From assembly GCA_946187695.1 (NCBI GenBank), contig CAMHSB010000015.1, positions 1 to 46,840 of the forward strand: DNA of 46,840 nucleotides, in the 5' to 3' direction. Under the pieces are notes generated by a model. It ran no database searches, was not told the origin of the DNA, and worked only from the letters and a program-made list of their open reading frames with translations. Below, one piece after another: positions 35,299 through 43,720 of the stretch. The stretch is from an uncultured Bacteroidales bacterium. GTDB lineage: Bacteria; Bacteroidota; Bacteroidia; Bacteroidales; Paludibacteraceae. Position 1 is the first letter of the stretch. Each line of letters begins with the position of its first letter. The position numbers were made by a program, and so were the translations under genes.

Positions 35299-36207
35299 AT
35301 GAAATCGGATTTTGAGTTGATGAACGAGTTGGCTAAGCGCACCGATTATCTGCACGAGCTGACTGAAACAGAAAGCAAAGCGCTGAAAAACGCATTGCTG
35401 GATATGTATGTGGATATCGCGCGCCTGTGTGAGCAGCACCATCTGACAGTGATGCTGTGCGGTGGCAGTTGTCTGGGAGCGATACGTCATAAGGGCTTTA
35501 TCCCTTGGGACGATGATCTGGATCTATTGATGCCTCGTGCCCACTATGAACAACTGATCCGTCTGCTGGAGCAAGGAGCGTTAGGGGAGCTGTATACCTA
35601 CGATACCCCGAACCCAAAGACCGATTCGAAGAATGTCTTCCTCAAGATATACCGTAAAGATACGCGCAATATCGATGTGTACAGCGACGGATCACCCTTC
35701 CCGCAAGGCATCTCCATCGATGTGTTTGCACTTGATGCTATGCCGCGAACTAATTTTGGACAGCAAATCAAAGGCCTCTTCGCAAACGGATTGCAGTTCA
35801 TTTCTATTGTTGTGCTGTATGCCAAATATCCGAGCAAACACCTTAAGGAGTTCATGTCGCTCGACAAAGAGATGTTGCGTCGCTATCGATTCAAATGCCT
35901 GTTGGGACATCTCTTTGGTATCATCCCGCATCGCAAATGGGTATGGTGGTTCGACCGGTTTGTGGCATCGGAAAGAGAAGACCGTCCTTTAGGTATTCCT
36001 ACCGGACGCAAGTATTATGCGGGAGAGGTGTTCCCGCGAGAGGTGTACCTACCCGCTCGCGAGGCAGAGTTTGAGGGCGTGAAGGTCTATCTCCCCAACC
36101 AATACGATCCTTACTTGAGAAATCTGTATCACGATTATATGCAACTTCCCCCTGTTGAGAAACGGGAACGGCATTTTATTGTTGAACTCCAATTACCGAA
36201 CAAATGA
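35299..36207 (+). CDS. LicD-family phosphotransferase
   Basis: 302 residues from MKSDFELMNELAKRTDYL; the upstream ATG at 35272 overlaps the previous gene and is less likely. The LicD/fukutin signature is clear: LCGGSCLGAIRHKGFIPWDD with the metal-binding DDDLD near residues 70-74. LicD proteins transfer phosphocholine, while the related fukutin/FKRP enzymes and some bacterial homologues transfer ribitol phosphate from CDP-ribitol. The upstream CDP-polyol synthase favours polyol phosphate here. No choline kinase or cytidylyltransferase of the LicA/LicC type is in the window, which also argues against phosphocholine. Confidence 0.87.
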   Translation: MKSDFELMNELAKRTDYLHELTETESKALKNALLDMYVDIARLCEQHHLTVMLCGGSCLGAIRHKGFIPWDDDLDLLMPRAHYEQLIRLLEQGALGELYTYDTPNPKTDSKNVFLKIYRKDTRNIDVYSDGSPFPQGISIDVFALDAMPRTNFGQQIKGLFANGLQFISIVVLYAKYPSKHLKEFMSLDKEMLRRYRFKCLLGHLFGIIPHRKWVWWFDRFVASEREDRPLGIPTGRKYYAGEVFPREVYLPAREAEFEGVKVYLPNQYDPYLRNLYHDYMQLPPVEKRERHFIVELQLPNK

Positions 36208-36971
36208 GCAAACGTACCTTCATAGTGCTGTTACTCGGTCTTCTCTCCCTATCGTCTTATGCGCATGACACCTTGCGTATCATGACCTTCAATGTAGCTG
36301 CCGGTTTGCGAACAGACATGTATGAGTTAGGAGAGTACATAAAGGGCGTGCAAGCCGATATCGTGGCCTTGCAGGAAGTGGATTTGTGCACCAATCGTCC
36401 GGAGACTCCGCTTCAGAACGGAAGAAACCAGATGGTGGAATTGGGATTTTATTCCGATATGTTACCGGTTTTCGGTCCCATCAAGAACTATCCCTTAGGA
36501 GGTTACTATGGACTGGGCTTTCTGTCCAAAGAACCGATTTACAGCATCGCGAACGTTGCATTACCGCAGGTGATTGACAAGAACGAGCCCCGCTCGATGA
36601 TGGTGGCGACATGGAAGATATTCGGCAAAACGATCACGATTGCTAACACGCATCTGAGTTTGGACAAAAGCAACCGAGCAATGCAAATGCGCTATATCCG
36701 GAAGTATATGCGTAAAATAAAAGGCATAAAGATTATCTGCGGAGATCTGAATTCCGATTATTTGGAAGAGTTGGTAACCAAGGTGTTTAAGAAATGGGAC
36801 GACGGCCTACCCTATATGTGTAACACCTTCCCCAGCGGTGGTGCATATACCAAATATGACTGGATACTTTACCCGCATTCTTGCTCCATAGAAGTAGCCA
36901 ACACCGTTGTGGATACCACTTGCGTTTTGTCCGATCACTTACCCGGATATATAGATATCGTTATAAAATAG
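36204..36971 (+). CDS. Secreted endonuclease/exonuclease/phosphatase-fold hydrolase
   Basis: 255 residues with a signal peptide (MSKRTFIVLLLGLLSLSSYA). All metal and catalytic positions of the EEP fold are present: RIMTFNVAAG, IVALQEVD, TIANTHLS, IICGDLNSD, KYDWILY and LSDHLPGY. It would act outside the cytosol on a phosphodiester or phosphomonoester. It overlaps the LicD gene by four bases, so it belongs to the cassette. A role in trimming or recycling polyol-phosphate groups is a hypothesis; nuclease or sphingomyelinase-like activity is the alternative. Confidence 0.87.
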   Translation: MSKRTFIVLLLGLLSLSSYAHDTLRIMTFNVAAGLRTDMYELGEYIKGVQADIVALQEVDLCTNRPETPLQNGRNQMVELGFYSDMLPVFGPIKNYPLGGYYGLGFLSKEPIYSIANVALPQVIDKNEPRSMMVATWKIFGKTITIANTHLSLDKSNRAMQMRYIRKYMRKIKGIKIICGDLNSDYLEELVTKVFKKWDDGLPYMCNTFPSGGAYTKYDWILYPHSCSIEVANTVVDTTCVLSDHLPGYIDIVIK

Positions 36972-36977
36972 AAACCT

Positions 36978-37568
36978 ATGACAATCGCTTATCTTTTCAA
37001 TCGCATACATCATGGGGTAGCCGCTTTACGTATACCCTTCTACAAGCTAAGGCATAACACCTTTGGCAAGGATAATTTCATTACCGAACATGTGCTTTTG
37101 AACGGTTGTAAGTTCGGCAACTATAACTATGTCGGCAATTATTCGATCTTGAACAATGTAGAGGTGGGTAACTATTGCTCGATTGCTCCTAATTGTATCA
37201 TCGGCGGAGAAGAGCATGCTTATTGGGATTACTCTACTTCCGACAGAGTGTCCCGGAAAAACATCACCAACAAGCGAACCGTCATCGGTCACGATGTATG
37301 GTGCGGTGCCGGGGCGTTTATCAAGCAAGGTGTAACAATCGGAAACGGAGCGATTATCGGCGCCCATAGTGTTGTGTTAAAAGATGTAGCACCCTACACG
37401 ATCGTGGTCGGTTCTCCCGCTAAGTTTCTAAAATACCGTTTCCCGGAGGAAATGATAGCGATTCTGCAAGAATACCCCTATTATGACATGCCTCAGAAGC
37501 AAGCCAAAGAACATATCGATTACTTACATAAAAAATACGCTATTGATGACCCGGCAAAAAACATATAA
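36978..37568 (+). CDS. Hexapeptide-repeat acyltransferase (CatB/xenobiotic type)
   Basis: 196 residues. Beta-helix repeats run through NGCKFGNYNYVGNYSILNNV, EVGNYCSIAPNCIIGGEEHA and, after a loop, TVIGHDVWCGAGAFIKQGVT, TIGNGAIIGAHSVVLKDVAP. The conserved histidine is in GGEEHAYWDYSTS, like chloramphenicol/xenobiotic acetyltransferases and capsule O-acetyltransferases. In this locus sugar O-acetylation is more likely than drug resistance. Confidence 0.87.
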   Translation: MTIAYLFNRIHHGVAALRIPFYKLRHNTFGKDNFITEHVLLNGCKFGNYNYVGNYSILNNVEVGNYCSIAPNCIIGGEEHAYWDYSTSDRVSRKNITNKRTVIGHDVWCGAGAFIKQGVTIGNGAIIGAHSVVLKDVAPYTIVVGSPAKFLKYRFPEEMIAILQEYPYYDMPQKQAKEHIDYLHKKYAIDDPAKNI

Positions 37569-38541
37569 CATCGCTGTTATCATCCCCACCTTGAATGAGG
37601 AACGCTTTATTGCACGTTGCATCGATTCCGTGCGCGCACAGACGTACCCGTTTGAAGAGATGGACATCTTGATTGTAGACGGTGGGAGTACGGATAAGAC
37701 CTGTGAGATCGTGCAGGCACTCAGTGCTTCGAGCCCGAATATACGCTTGCTGAACAATCCGCAGAAGTATCAGTCCGCAGCGTTTAACATCGGACTCGAA
37801 GCATCAAAAGCTCCGTACATCATTCGTTTGGATGCGCATGCTACCTATGATACGCACTATATTGCGCGCTGTGTACAGCTATTGGAGTCCCATCCCGAAT
37901 ACGGCAACGTAGGCGGGGTGTGTGAGATACTGCCTCAAAACGAATCACTGATTGCCCGTGCCAATGCTTTGTTGAATCACCTTTCCTTCGGCATCGGTGG
38001 CGCTGCTTTCCGGATGGCCACCACTGCACAAGCCGTGGATTCAGTGCCATTTGGTGCCTTCCGTCGGGAAGTAATAGAGCAAGTAGGCGGCATGCGTGCG
38101 GATCTGGCACGCGGAGAAGATAACGAGTACAATGCACGTATCCGTAATGCCGGTTATACGGTCTGGTTAGATCCGGCAATCCGCTCCTCTTATTATGCAC
38201 GCGCTACTTGGGGAGCCAGCTGTAAGCAGATGTACGCCAACGGCCTTTCAATCGGACATCTGTTCTATATCGACCGATCGGCTATCGGACTGAGGCATCT
38301 TGTGCCGCTGGCTTTTGTCTTGGCTATTGTAGGGGCCATATGCATCGGGTGCTTCACCGTTTATGGTTGGTACCTCTTGGCAGCTATCCTGACGGCTTAC
38401 CTCGCGGCTGCACTCTATGCTGACATTGATGCGTGCAGAAGATACGGGTGGGAATACCTGTTTATTCTTCCTCCGCTCTTTTTCTCTGTGCACCTATCCT
38501 ACGGAGTCGGTACCATGGTCGGTTTAATGAAACGCAAATAA
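37546..38541 (+). CDS. Family 2 glycosyltransferase, ExoA-like
   Basis: 331 residues from MTRQKTYNIAVIIPTLNEER; the start overlaps the acyltransferase gene by 23 bases. GT-A motifs: VDGGSTDKTCEIVQ, APYIIRLDAHATYD, and GEDNEYNARIRNAGY. Two or three C-terminal membrane helices (LVPLAFVLAIVGAICIGCFT, YLLAAILTAYLAAALYADI) resemble ExoA-type enzymes that add the second sugar to a lipid carrier. Donor unknown. Confidence 0.88.
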   Translation: MTRQKTYNIAVIIPTLNEERFIARCIDSVRAQTYPFEEMDILIVDGGSTDKTCEIVQALSASSPNIRLLNNPQKYQSAAFNIGLEASKAPYIIRLDAHATYDTHYIARCVQLLESHPEYGNVGGVCEILPQNESLIARANALLNHLSFGIGGAAFRMATTAQAVDSVPFGAFRREVIEQVGGMRADLARGEDNEYNARIRNAGYTVWLDPAIRSSYYARATWGASCKQMYANGLSIGHLFYIDRSAIGLRHLVPLAFVLAIVGAICIGCFTVYGWYLLAAILTAYLAAALYADIDACRRYGWEYLFILPPLFFSVHLSYGVGTMVGLMKRK

Positions 38542-38553
38542 ATCACATACGAT

Positions 38554-39762
38554 ATGAAACGTTTTAATATTCCTTTCTCGCCCCCTGACATGACGGAGGC
38601 AGAAGTAAACGAAGTAAAAGAAGCTATCCTGTCCGGTTGGATCACTACCGGCCCGCGTACGAAAGAACTCGAACGACAGATCGCGAGCTATGTAGGCAGC
38701 GAACGTGCCGTATGCCTGAATTCCCAAACGGCTTGTGCCGAGATGGCGCTCCGTTTATTGGGTATCGGTGCGGGAGATGAGGTCATCGTACCGGCTTACA
38801 CCTACACCGCATCGGCTTCTATCATCGATCATGTGGGTGCTAAGATCGTGTTCATCGATGTACAGAAAGATAGTTTGGAGATGAACTACGAGGCAGTAGA
38901 AGCGGCTATCAACGAGCGCACAAAAGCTATTATCCCGGTGGATCTGGCCGGTATCCCGTGCAATTACGATACCTTGTTTGAGATAGTAGAAAACAAACGC
39001 GCCCTCTTCCGTCCGGCGACGGATCTCCAGCGTGCGATCGGTCGCATCGCTATCTGCGCTGATGCGGCACATGCATTCGGTGCCTCATGGCACGGCAAGA
39101 TGGTAGGATCGATAGCAGACTTCACCTCCTTCTCTTTCCATGCGGTAAAGAACTTCACCACGGCTGAAGGGGGCGCACTGACTTGGCGTACCATCCCAGG
39201 TATCGATAATGAAGCCATCTACCATCAAGTACAACTCTTCTCGCTGCACGGGCAGTCCAAAGATGCACTGGCCAAGACCCAACTCGGCGCCTGGGAGTAC
39301 GACATCGTAGGTCCGTGGTTTAAGTGCAACATGACCGATATCATGGCTGCTTTAGGTCTGGTGCAGATGAAGCGCTACCCTGCTCTGCTGGCGCGGCGCC
39401 GCGAGATCATCGAGCGTTTTGATGCGGCCTTCAAGCCCCTTGGCGTGGAGGTACTGAATCACTACAGCGATGAGCATATCTCCTCCGGACACCTCTATAT
39501 CACGCGGGTGCCGGGCATCACGACCGAGCAACGGCAAGAGATCATCGTGAAGATGGCGGAACGCGGTATTGCTACCAATGTGCATTACAAACCGCTGCCA
39601 ATGATGACCGCTTATAAGAATATGGGCTTTGATATCAAGGACTTCCCGAATGCATATGCCCATTTCGCCAACGAGATCACCCTCCCGCTGCACACGCGTC
39701 TGACCGACGAGGAAGTGGCCTATATCATCGAGCAATACACTGATATCGTTCGTCATCTATGA
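38554..39762 (+). CDS. DegT/DnrJ/EryC1-family sugar aminotransferase
   Basis: 402 residues. Starts FNIPFSPPDMTEAEVNEVKE with GWITTGPRTKELERQIASYV. The PLP-binding lysine is in FSFHAVKNFTTAEGGAL (about residue 199); the aspartate contacting PLP is in CADAAHAFGA. C-terminal substrate contacts include ATNVHYKPLP. It aminates a keto sugar nucleotide. The dehydratase that would make the keto sugar is not in this locus, so the substrate comes from elsewhere. It overlaps the next gene by four bases. Confidence 0.92.
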   Translation: MKRFNIPFSPPDMTEAEVNEVKEAILSGWITTGPRTKELERQIASYVGSERAVCLNSQTACAEMALRLLGIGAGDEVIVPAYTYTASASIIDHVGAKIVFIDVQKDSLEMNYEAVEAAINERTKAIIPVDLAGIPCNYDTLFEIVENKRALFRPATDLQRAIGRIAICADAAHAFGASWHGKMVGSIADFTSFSFHAVKNFTTAEGGALTWRTIPGIDNEAIYHQVQLFSLHGQSKDALAKTQLGAWEYDIVGPWFKCNMTDIMAALGLVQMKRYPALLARRREIIERFDAAFKPLGVEVLNHYSDEHISSGHLYITRVPGITTEQRQEIIVKMAERGIATNVHYKPLPMMTAYKNMGFDIKDFPNAYAHFANEITLPLHTRLTDEEVAYIIEQYTDIVRHL

Positions 39763-40346
39763 TTCGCCTTTGTGATATATTGTTCAGCTTCTTCGGCCTG
39801 TTGTTCCTCAGTCCGCTGTTTATCATCGTAGCTTTATGGATCGTGCTGGATAATCCGGGTCCGGTCTTCTATCGCCAACAGCGTGTGGGCAAAGACAACA
39901 AGGACTTCGGTCTGCTTAAGTTCCGTTCCATGCGTGTGGGAGCCGATAAGATGAGTCTGATCACCATCGGTGACCGCGATCCTCGTGTCACGCGCGCGGG
40001 ATATTATATAAGGAAATACAAACTCGATGAACTGCCGCAGTTATGGAACGTGCTGGTGGGTGACATGTCGCTTGTCGGTCCTCGTCCGGAAGTGCGTCGC
40101 TATGTGGATACCTATTCGCCGGAACAGCAGAAAGTGCTGTCCGTTCGACCGGGTATCACCGATCACGCCTCCATCGAGTACATCGACGAGAACCGTTTAT
40201 TGGCTGCATCAGAAGATCCCGACAAGACCTATATCGAAGAAGTGATACCGGCCAAGATTGCCCTCAACATGCGCTATATCAACCACCAGACACTTGGTGA
40301 GTATTTTAAAATCATATTCCTTACATTTGCAAAAATTATTCGATAA
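39759..40346 (+). CDS. Initiating sugar-phosphate transferase (PglC/WcaJ-type, monotopic)
   Basis: 195 residues, a small bacterial sugar transferase. An N-terminal re-entrant hydrophobic helix (ILFSFFGLLFLSPLFIIVAL) is followed by PGPVFYRQQRVG, FKFRSMR-like LLKFRSMRVGA, RKYKLDELPQLWNVLVGDMS and LVGPRPEVR, the catalytic core of phosphoglycosyl transferases. It transfers a sugar-1-phosphate to undecaprenyl phosphate to start the repeat unit. Its position at the end of the locus is common in Bacteroides capsule clusters. Confidence 0.92.
   Translation: MIRLCDILFSFFGLLFLSPLFIIVALWIVLDNPGPVFYRQQRVGKDNKDFGLLKFRSMRVGADKMSLITIGDRDPRVTRAGYYIRKYKLDELPQLWNVLVGDMSLVGPRPEVRRYVDTYSPEQQKVLSVRPGITDHASIEYIDENRLLAASEDPDKTYIEEVIPAKIALNMRYINHQTLGEYFKIIFLTFAKIIR
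40322..40329 (+). promoter_or_regulatory. Candidate internal -7 box before gltX
   Basis: TACATTTG lies in the last codons of the sugar transferase, 20 bases before the gltX start. There is no TTG at the right distance upstream (the nearest is about 25 bases away), so this is a weak candidate. Confidence 0.3.
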
Positions 40347-40349
40347 TAT

Positions 40350-41948
40350 ATGGAAAGAAGAGTAAGAGTTCGTTTTGCGCCATCCCCTACCGGCGCGTTA
40401 CATATCGGCGGTGTGCGTACCGCTTTGTATAACTACTTGTTTGCCCGTCAGCACGGCGGCGACATGCTCCTGCGTATCGAGGATACGGACAGCACACGAT
40501 TCGTGCCTGGCGCAGAAGAATACATCCTCGAAGCCTTAGAATGGTTAGGTATCGGTATCGACGAGGGTCTTCGCATGCGCAACGGTCAGATTGAGAGCGT
40601 AGGCTCTCATGGTCCCTATCGTCAGTCGGAGCGCCGCGAGATCTACCATCAGTACGTCAAACAGTTGCTCGATTCGGGGCATGCATATATCGCTTTTGAT
40701 ACGCCCGAGGAGTTGGAAGCCAAGCGTGCAGAGATACCCAATTTCCAGTACGATGCCCGTACGCGCATGCAGATGCGCAACTCGTTGACCATGGCAGCTG
40801 AGGATGTGAAGGCACTCATGGACAAAGGGGAGAAATACGTCGTGCGTTTCAAAGTGGAACCCGACGAGGACGTGCATGTACATGATCTCATTCGTGGCGA
40901 AGTGGTCATCAACAGCAATATCCTCGATGATAAAGTGTTGTACAAATCCGCGGATGACCTGCCTACGTACCATTTGGCCAATATCGTGGATGACCATCTG
41001 ATGGAAATTTCCCACGTTATCCGTGGCGAGGAATGGTTGCCTTCTGCCCCACTCCACGTGCTGCTCTATCGTGCGTTCGGATGGTCGGACACCATGCCCC
41101 AGTTTGCCCACCTGCCCTTGCTGCTCAAACCCGACGGAAACGGTAAACTCTCCAAGCGTGACGGCGACCGTCTCGGTTTCCCGGTTTTCCCACTCGAGTT
41201 CCACAACCAGAAAGACGGCACCGTATCCAGCGGTTATCGCGAGAGCGGTTACCTGCCGGAGGCTGTCATTAATTTCCTGGCATTGTTAGGATGGCACGGC
41301 ACAGGCGATCAGGAGCTCTATACGATGGATGAACTGATCAAAGAGTTTTCCCTCGACCGCGTATCCAAATCGGGTGCTAAATTTGACTTCGAGAAAGGCA
41401 AATGGTTCAACCACCAATACCTGCAGTTGCGTAGCAACGAAGAACTCGCCGAAATGTTCCTGCCGACCTTGAAAGAGAAATTACAAATCACCAATGACCA
41501 ATTACCAATCGACAAAGCGATGATTGCTAAAGTCATCGGTTTGACGAAGGACCGTGTGAACTTTGTGCCGGAACTCTGGGAACAGACGAATTTCTTCTTT
41601 GTGGCACCCACCGAGTACGACGAGAAATCGCTCAAGAAGCGTTGGAAAGAGGATTCGCCCAAACACATGAACGAATTGCTCGAGGTCTTAGAAACAGTCA
41701 GCGAAGAGGATTGGCATAAAAATGAACAAATGGTAAATGACCAAATGGTAAATACACTTTGGCATCTTGACAAAGTAGTCATGCCTTGGATTGAAGCCCA
41801 CGAGTACGGTGTAGGTATCGTGATGAACGCCTTCCGTATCTGTCTGGTCGGCGCAGCACGTGGTCCGCATATCTGGGCCATCACCGATGTCCTCGGCAAA
41901 GAAGAGACCCTGGCACGTGTACGTACCGCTTTGAAAATTCTAGGATAA
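40350..41948 (+). CDS. gltX: Glutamyl-tRNA synthetase
   Basis: 532 residues, somewhat longer than many bacterial GluRS. HIGH-like motif: [25 protein letters not shown]-like motif: [18 protein letters not shown]. It charges tRNA-Glu. It begins three bases after the sugar transferase gene. Two in-frame repeat-derived segments are visible in the C-terminal anticodon-binding region: [11 protein letters not shown] (from CAATnAC heptads) and [11 protein letters not shown] (from a 15-base repeat). They look tolerated insertions in loops. Confidence 0.95.
   Translation: MERRVRVRFAPSPTGALHIGGVRTALYNYLFARQHGGDMLLRIEDTDSTRFVPGAEEYILEALEWLGIGIDEGLRMRNGQIESVGSHGPYRQSERREIYHQYVKQLLDSGHAYIAFDTPEELEAKRAEIPNFQYDARTRMQMRNSLTMAAEDVKALMDKGEKYVVRFKVEPDEDVHVHDLIRGEVVINSNILDDKVLYKSADDLPTYHLANIVDDHLMEISHVIRGEEWLPSAPLHVLLYRAFGWSDTMPQFAHLPLLLKPDGNGKLSKRDGDRLGFPVFPLEFHNQKDGTVSSGYRESGYLPEAVINFLALLGWHGTGDQELYTMDELIKEFSLDRVSKSGAKFDFEKGKWFNHQYLQLRSNEELAEMFLPTLKEKLQITNDQLPIDKAMIAKVIGLTKDRVNFVPELWEQTNFFFVAPTEYDEKSLKKRWKEDSPKHMNELLEVLETVSEEDWHKNEQMVNDQMVNTLWHLDKVVMPWIEAHEYGVGIVMNAFRICLVGAARGPHIWAITDVLGKEETLARVRTALKILG
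41481..41512 (+). repeat. In-frame degenerate 7-base repeat in gltX
   Basis: Units AAATCAC, CAATGAC, CAATTAC and CAATCGA occupy 41485-41512 and encode [10 protein letters not shown]. The consensus CAATnAC is the same unit that is perfectly repeated in recQ at 43402. Confidence 0.55.
41721..41753 (+). repeat. In-frame 15-base tandem repeat in gltX
   Basis: Two copies of AATGAmCAAATGGTA (m is A or C) followed by AAT, encoding [11 protein letters not shown]. The unit recurs in recQ at 42725-42767. Confidence 0.6.
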
Positions 41949-41974
41949 CCTAGGTCTACCTAGGAATACCTATG
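41948..41974 (+). repeat. 10-base-period repeat between gltX and recQ
   Basis: ACCTAGG at 41948 and 41958, then ACCTATG at 41968, each followed by three other bases. The array spans the gltX stop codon to the recQ start codon, so it makes up the whole spacer. Confidence 0.5.
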
Positions 41975-43720
41975 ACTCCAAAGGAGGCTTTGAAAATATT
42001 TTTCGGCTACGATGATTTCCGTCCCTTACAGGCGGAGATCATCGAGTCGGTTTTGGCGGGTCACGACACACTCGCCCTGATGCCTACCGGCGGTGGTAAG
42101 AGTATCTGTTTTCAGGTGCCTACCCTCGTCAAGGCGCAGACGAACGAGAACCAACGGCTCTGCCTCGTCATCACACCGCTCATTGCGCTCATGCGCGATC
42201 AGGTAGCCAACCTCGAGGCACGTAATATCCATGCCGCGGCCGTTTATACGGGCATGAGTTGGGACAAACAACGCGTAGCGTTGGATAACTGTCTTTACGG
42301 TCCCTACCATTTCCTCTATTGTTCTCCCGAGCGTCTTGAATCCGAGGAGTTCCGCAAACGGCTGGCAGACCTGCCGATCGGTCTGATCGCCGTTGATGAA
42401 GCGCATTGTATCTCGGAATGGGGCTATGATTTCCGGCCTTCATATCTGAAAATAGCCGAAGTACGCAACTTACTGCCGAACGTGCCTGTGCTGGCGCTGA
42501 CTGCCACAGCAACACCGGAGACCATCGATGACATCCAAGACAAACTCGGTTTTCGTGAGCACAACGTCCTAAGGAAATCTTTCCACCGCGAGAACCTCAA
42601 CTATATCGTGCGCCGCACGGACAACAAACCAAAACAGGTTGCACATATTCTCTCCCGTGTGCCGGGTTCTGCGATCGTCTATGTCCGCAACCGCAAACGA
42701 GCCCAAGAATTAGCTCAATGGCTCAATGAACAAATAAATGACCAAATGGTAAATGGTCAAATGGTAAATTATTACCACGCAGGCCTTACGACCAAAGAGC
42801 GCAACGACCGCCAAGCCGCATGGACACGCGGCGACACCCGCGTCATCGTAGCGACGAATGCTTTCGGTATGGGTATCGACAAACCCGACGTACGGCTTGT
42901 CATCCATTATGACCTGCCTTCCCATCTGGAGTCGTACTACCAGGAAGCAGGACGTGCCGGACGAGACGGTCAGACTGCCTATGCGGTGCTTCTCTTCGAT
43001 CCTCAACAAGACCCGGCGAAGATTCGAAAGCGTATCATCGATACCTATCCGCCCAAGGAGTTCGTAGAGTCTGTCTATCATAAGACCATGGATTTCCTGC
43101 AGATAGGTGCAGGGAGCGGACTCGGACATCGTTTTGCGCTGCATATCGATCAGTTATGCCACGTCATGAAACTGCCGGTGCTGCAGACCTACTCCGCCCT
43201 GCATATCTTGACGCAAGCCGGATATATCGATTTCGAAGAGGAGCATGAGACCCAACCGCGTGTGCAGATACTTGTGCCGCGTCATCAGTTAGGAGACTAC
43301 AACCTCTCCCGCGAGCAAGCGGAGTTGCTGGATGTCCTCATGCGCTCTTATACCGGCATCTACACCGACTTACAATACGTCCGCGAGGCAGATGAAGTAG
43401 GCAATCACCAATCACCAATCACCAATCACCAATTATTAGTCTCTTTGGCGCAACGCGGCATCATCACCTACATACCCCGTTCGATCGGATGCAGCCTTAC
43501 TATGACAAACGAGCGACAGACAGAGATCTATCTATCGCCCGCTATCTTCGAGCAGCGCCAAGAGCGCTTCATTTCTAAAATCAAAGCGATGCTGGAGTAC
43601 GCCGAACAGACTCAGTTCTGCCGCGAGCAGTTATTGCTTGCCTACTTTGGTGAGACCGACGCTGTCGCTTGCGGACACTGCGACGTCTGCCGTGCTCTGG
43701 CTGCTGACGCTGTCCACTGA
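41972..43720 (+). CDS. recQ: ATP-dependent DNA helicase RecQ
   Basis: 582 residues. Helicase motifs: LMPTGGGKSICFQVP (Walker A), AVDEAHCISEWGYDFRPSY (DEAH box), ALTATATP, VATNAFGMGIDKPDVRLVIH and SYYQEAGRAGRDGQ. The zinc-binding cysteines are at the C-terminus (FCREQLLLAYFG, CGHCDVC). There is no HRDC domain. It unwinds DNA 3' to 5' in repair and recombination. Two stretches come from short repeats: NEQINDQMVNGQMVN (15-base units) between helicase motifs, and GNHQSPITNHQL (CAATCAC units) in the winged-helix region. Its last 90 bases overlap the convergent gene. Confidence 0.94.
   Translation: MTPKEALKIFFGYDDFRPLQAEIIESVLAGHDTLALMPTGGGKSICFQVPTLVKAQTNENQRLCLVITPLIALMRDQVANLEARNIHAAAVYTGMSWDKQRVALDNCLYGPYHFLYCSPERLESEEFRKRLADLPIGLIAVDEAHCISEWGYDFRPSYLKIAEVRNLLPNVPVLALTATATPETIDDIQDKLGFREHNVLRKSFHRENLNYIVRRTDNKPKQVAHILSRVPGSAIVYVRNRKRAQELAQWLNEQINDQMVNGQMVNYYHAGLTTKERNDRQAAWTRGDTRVIVATNAFGMGIDKPDVRLVIHYDLPSHLESYYQEAGRAGRDGQTAYAVLLFDPQQDPAKIRKRIIDTYPPKEFVESVYHKTMDFLQIGAGSGLGHRFALHIDQLCHVMKLPVLQTYSALHILTQAGYIDFEEEHETQPRVQILVPRHQLGDYNLSREQAELLDVLMRSYTGIYTDLQYVREADEVGNHQSPITNHQLLVSLAQRGIITYIPRSIGCSLTMTNERQTEIYLSPAIFEQRQERFISKIKAMLEYAEQTQFCREQLLLAYFGETDAVACGHCDVCRALAADAVH
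42725..42767 (+). repeat. In-frame 15-base repeat in recQ
   Basis: A shortened unit followed by AATGACCAAATGGTA and AATGGTCAAATGGTA, encoding NEQINDQMVNGQMVN. Shares a 19-base exact match (AAATGACCAAATGGTAAAT) with the gltX array about 1 kb upstream. Confidence 0.6.
43402..43436 (+). repeat. In-frame tandem heptanucleotide (CAATCAC)4 in recQ
   Basis: Four perfect CAATCAC units and a fifth degenerate one (CAATTAT). Since seven is not a multiple of three, gain or loss of one unit would shift the recQ frame. Confidence 0.65.

Noticed and set aside
43402..43436. Short regular repeats as a CRISPR array
   Set aside because: Unit is only seven bases with no spacers, and no cas genes are in the window.
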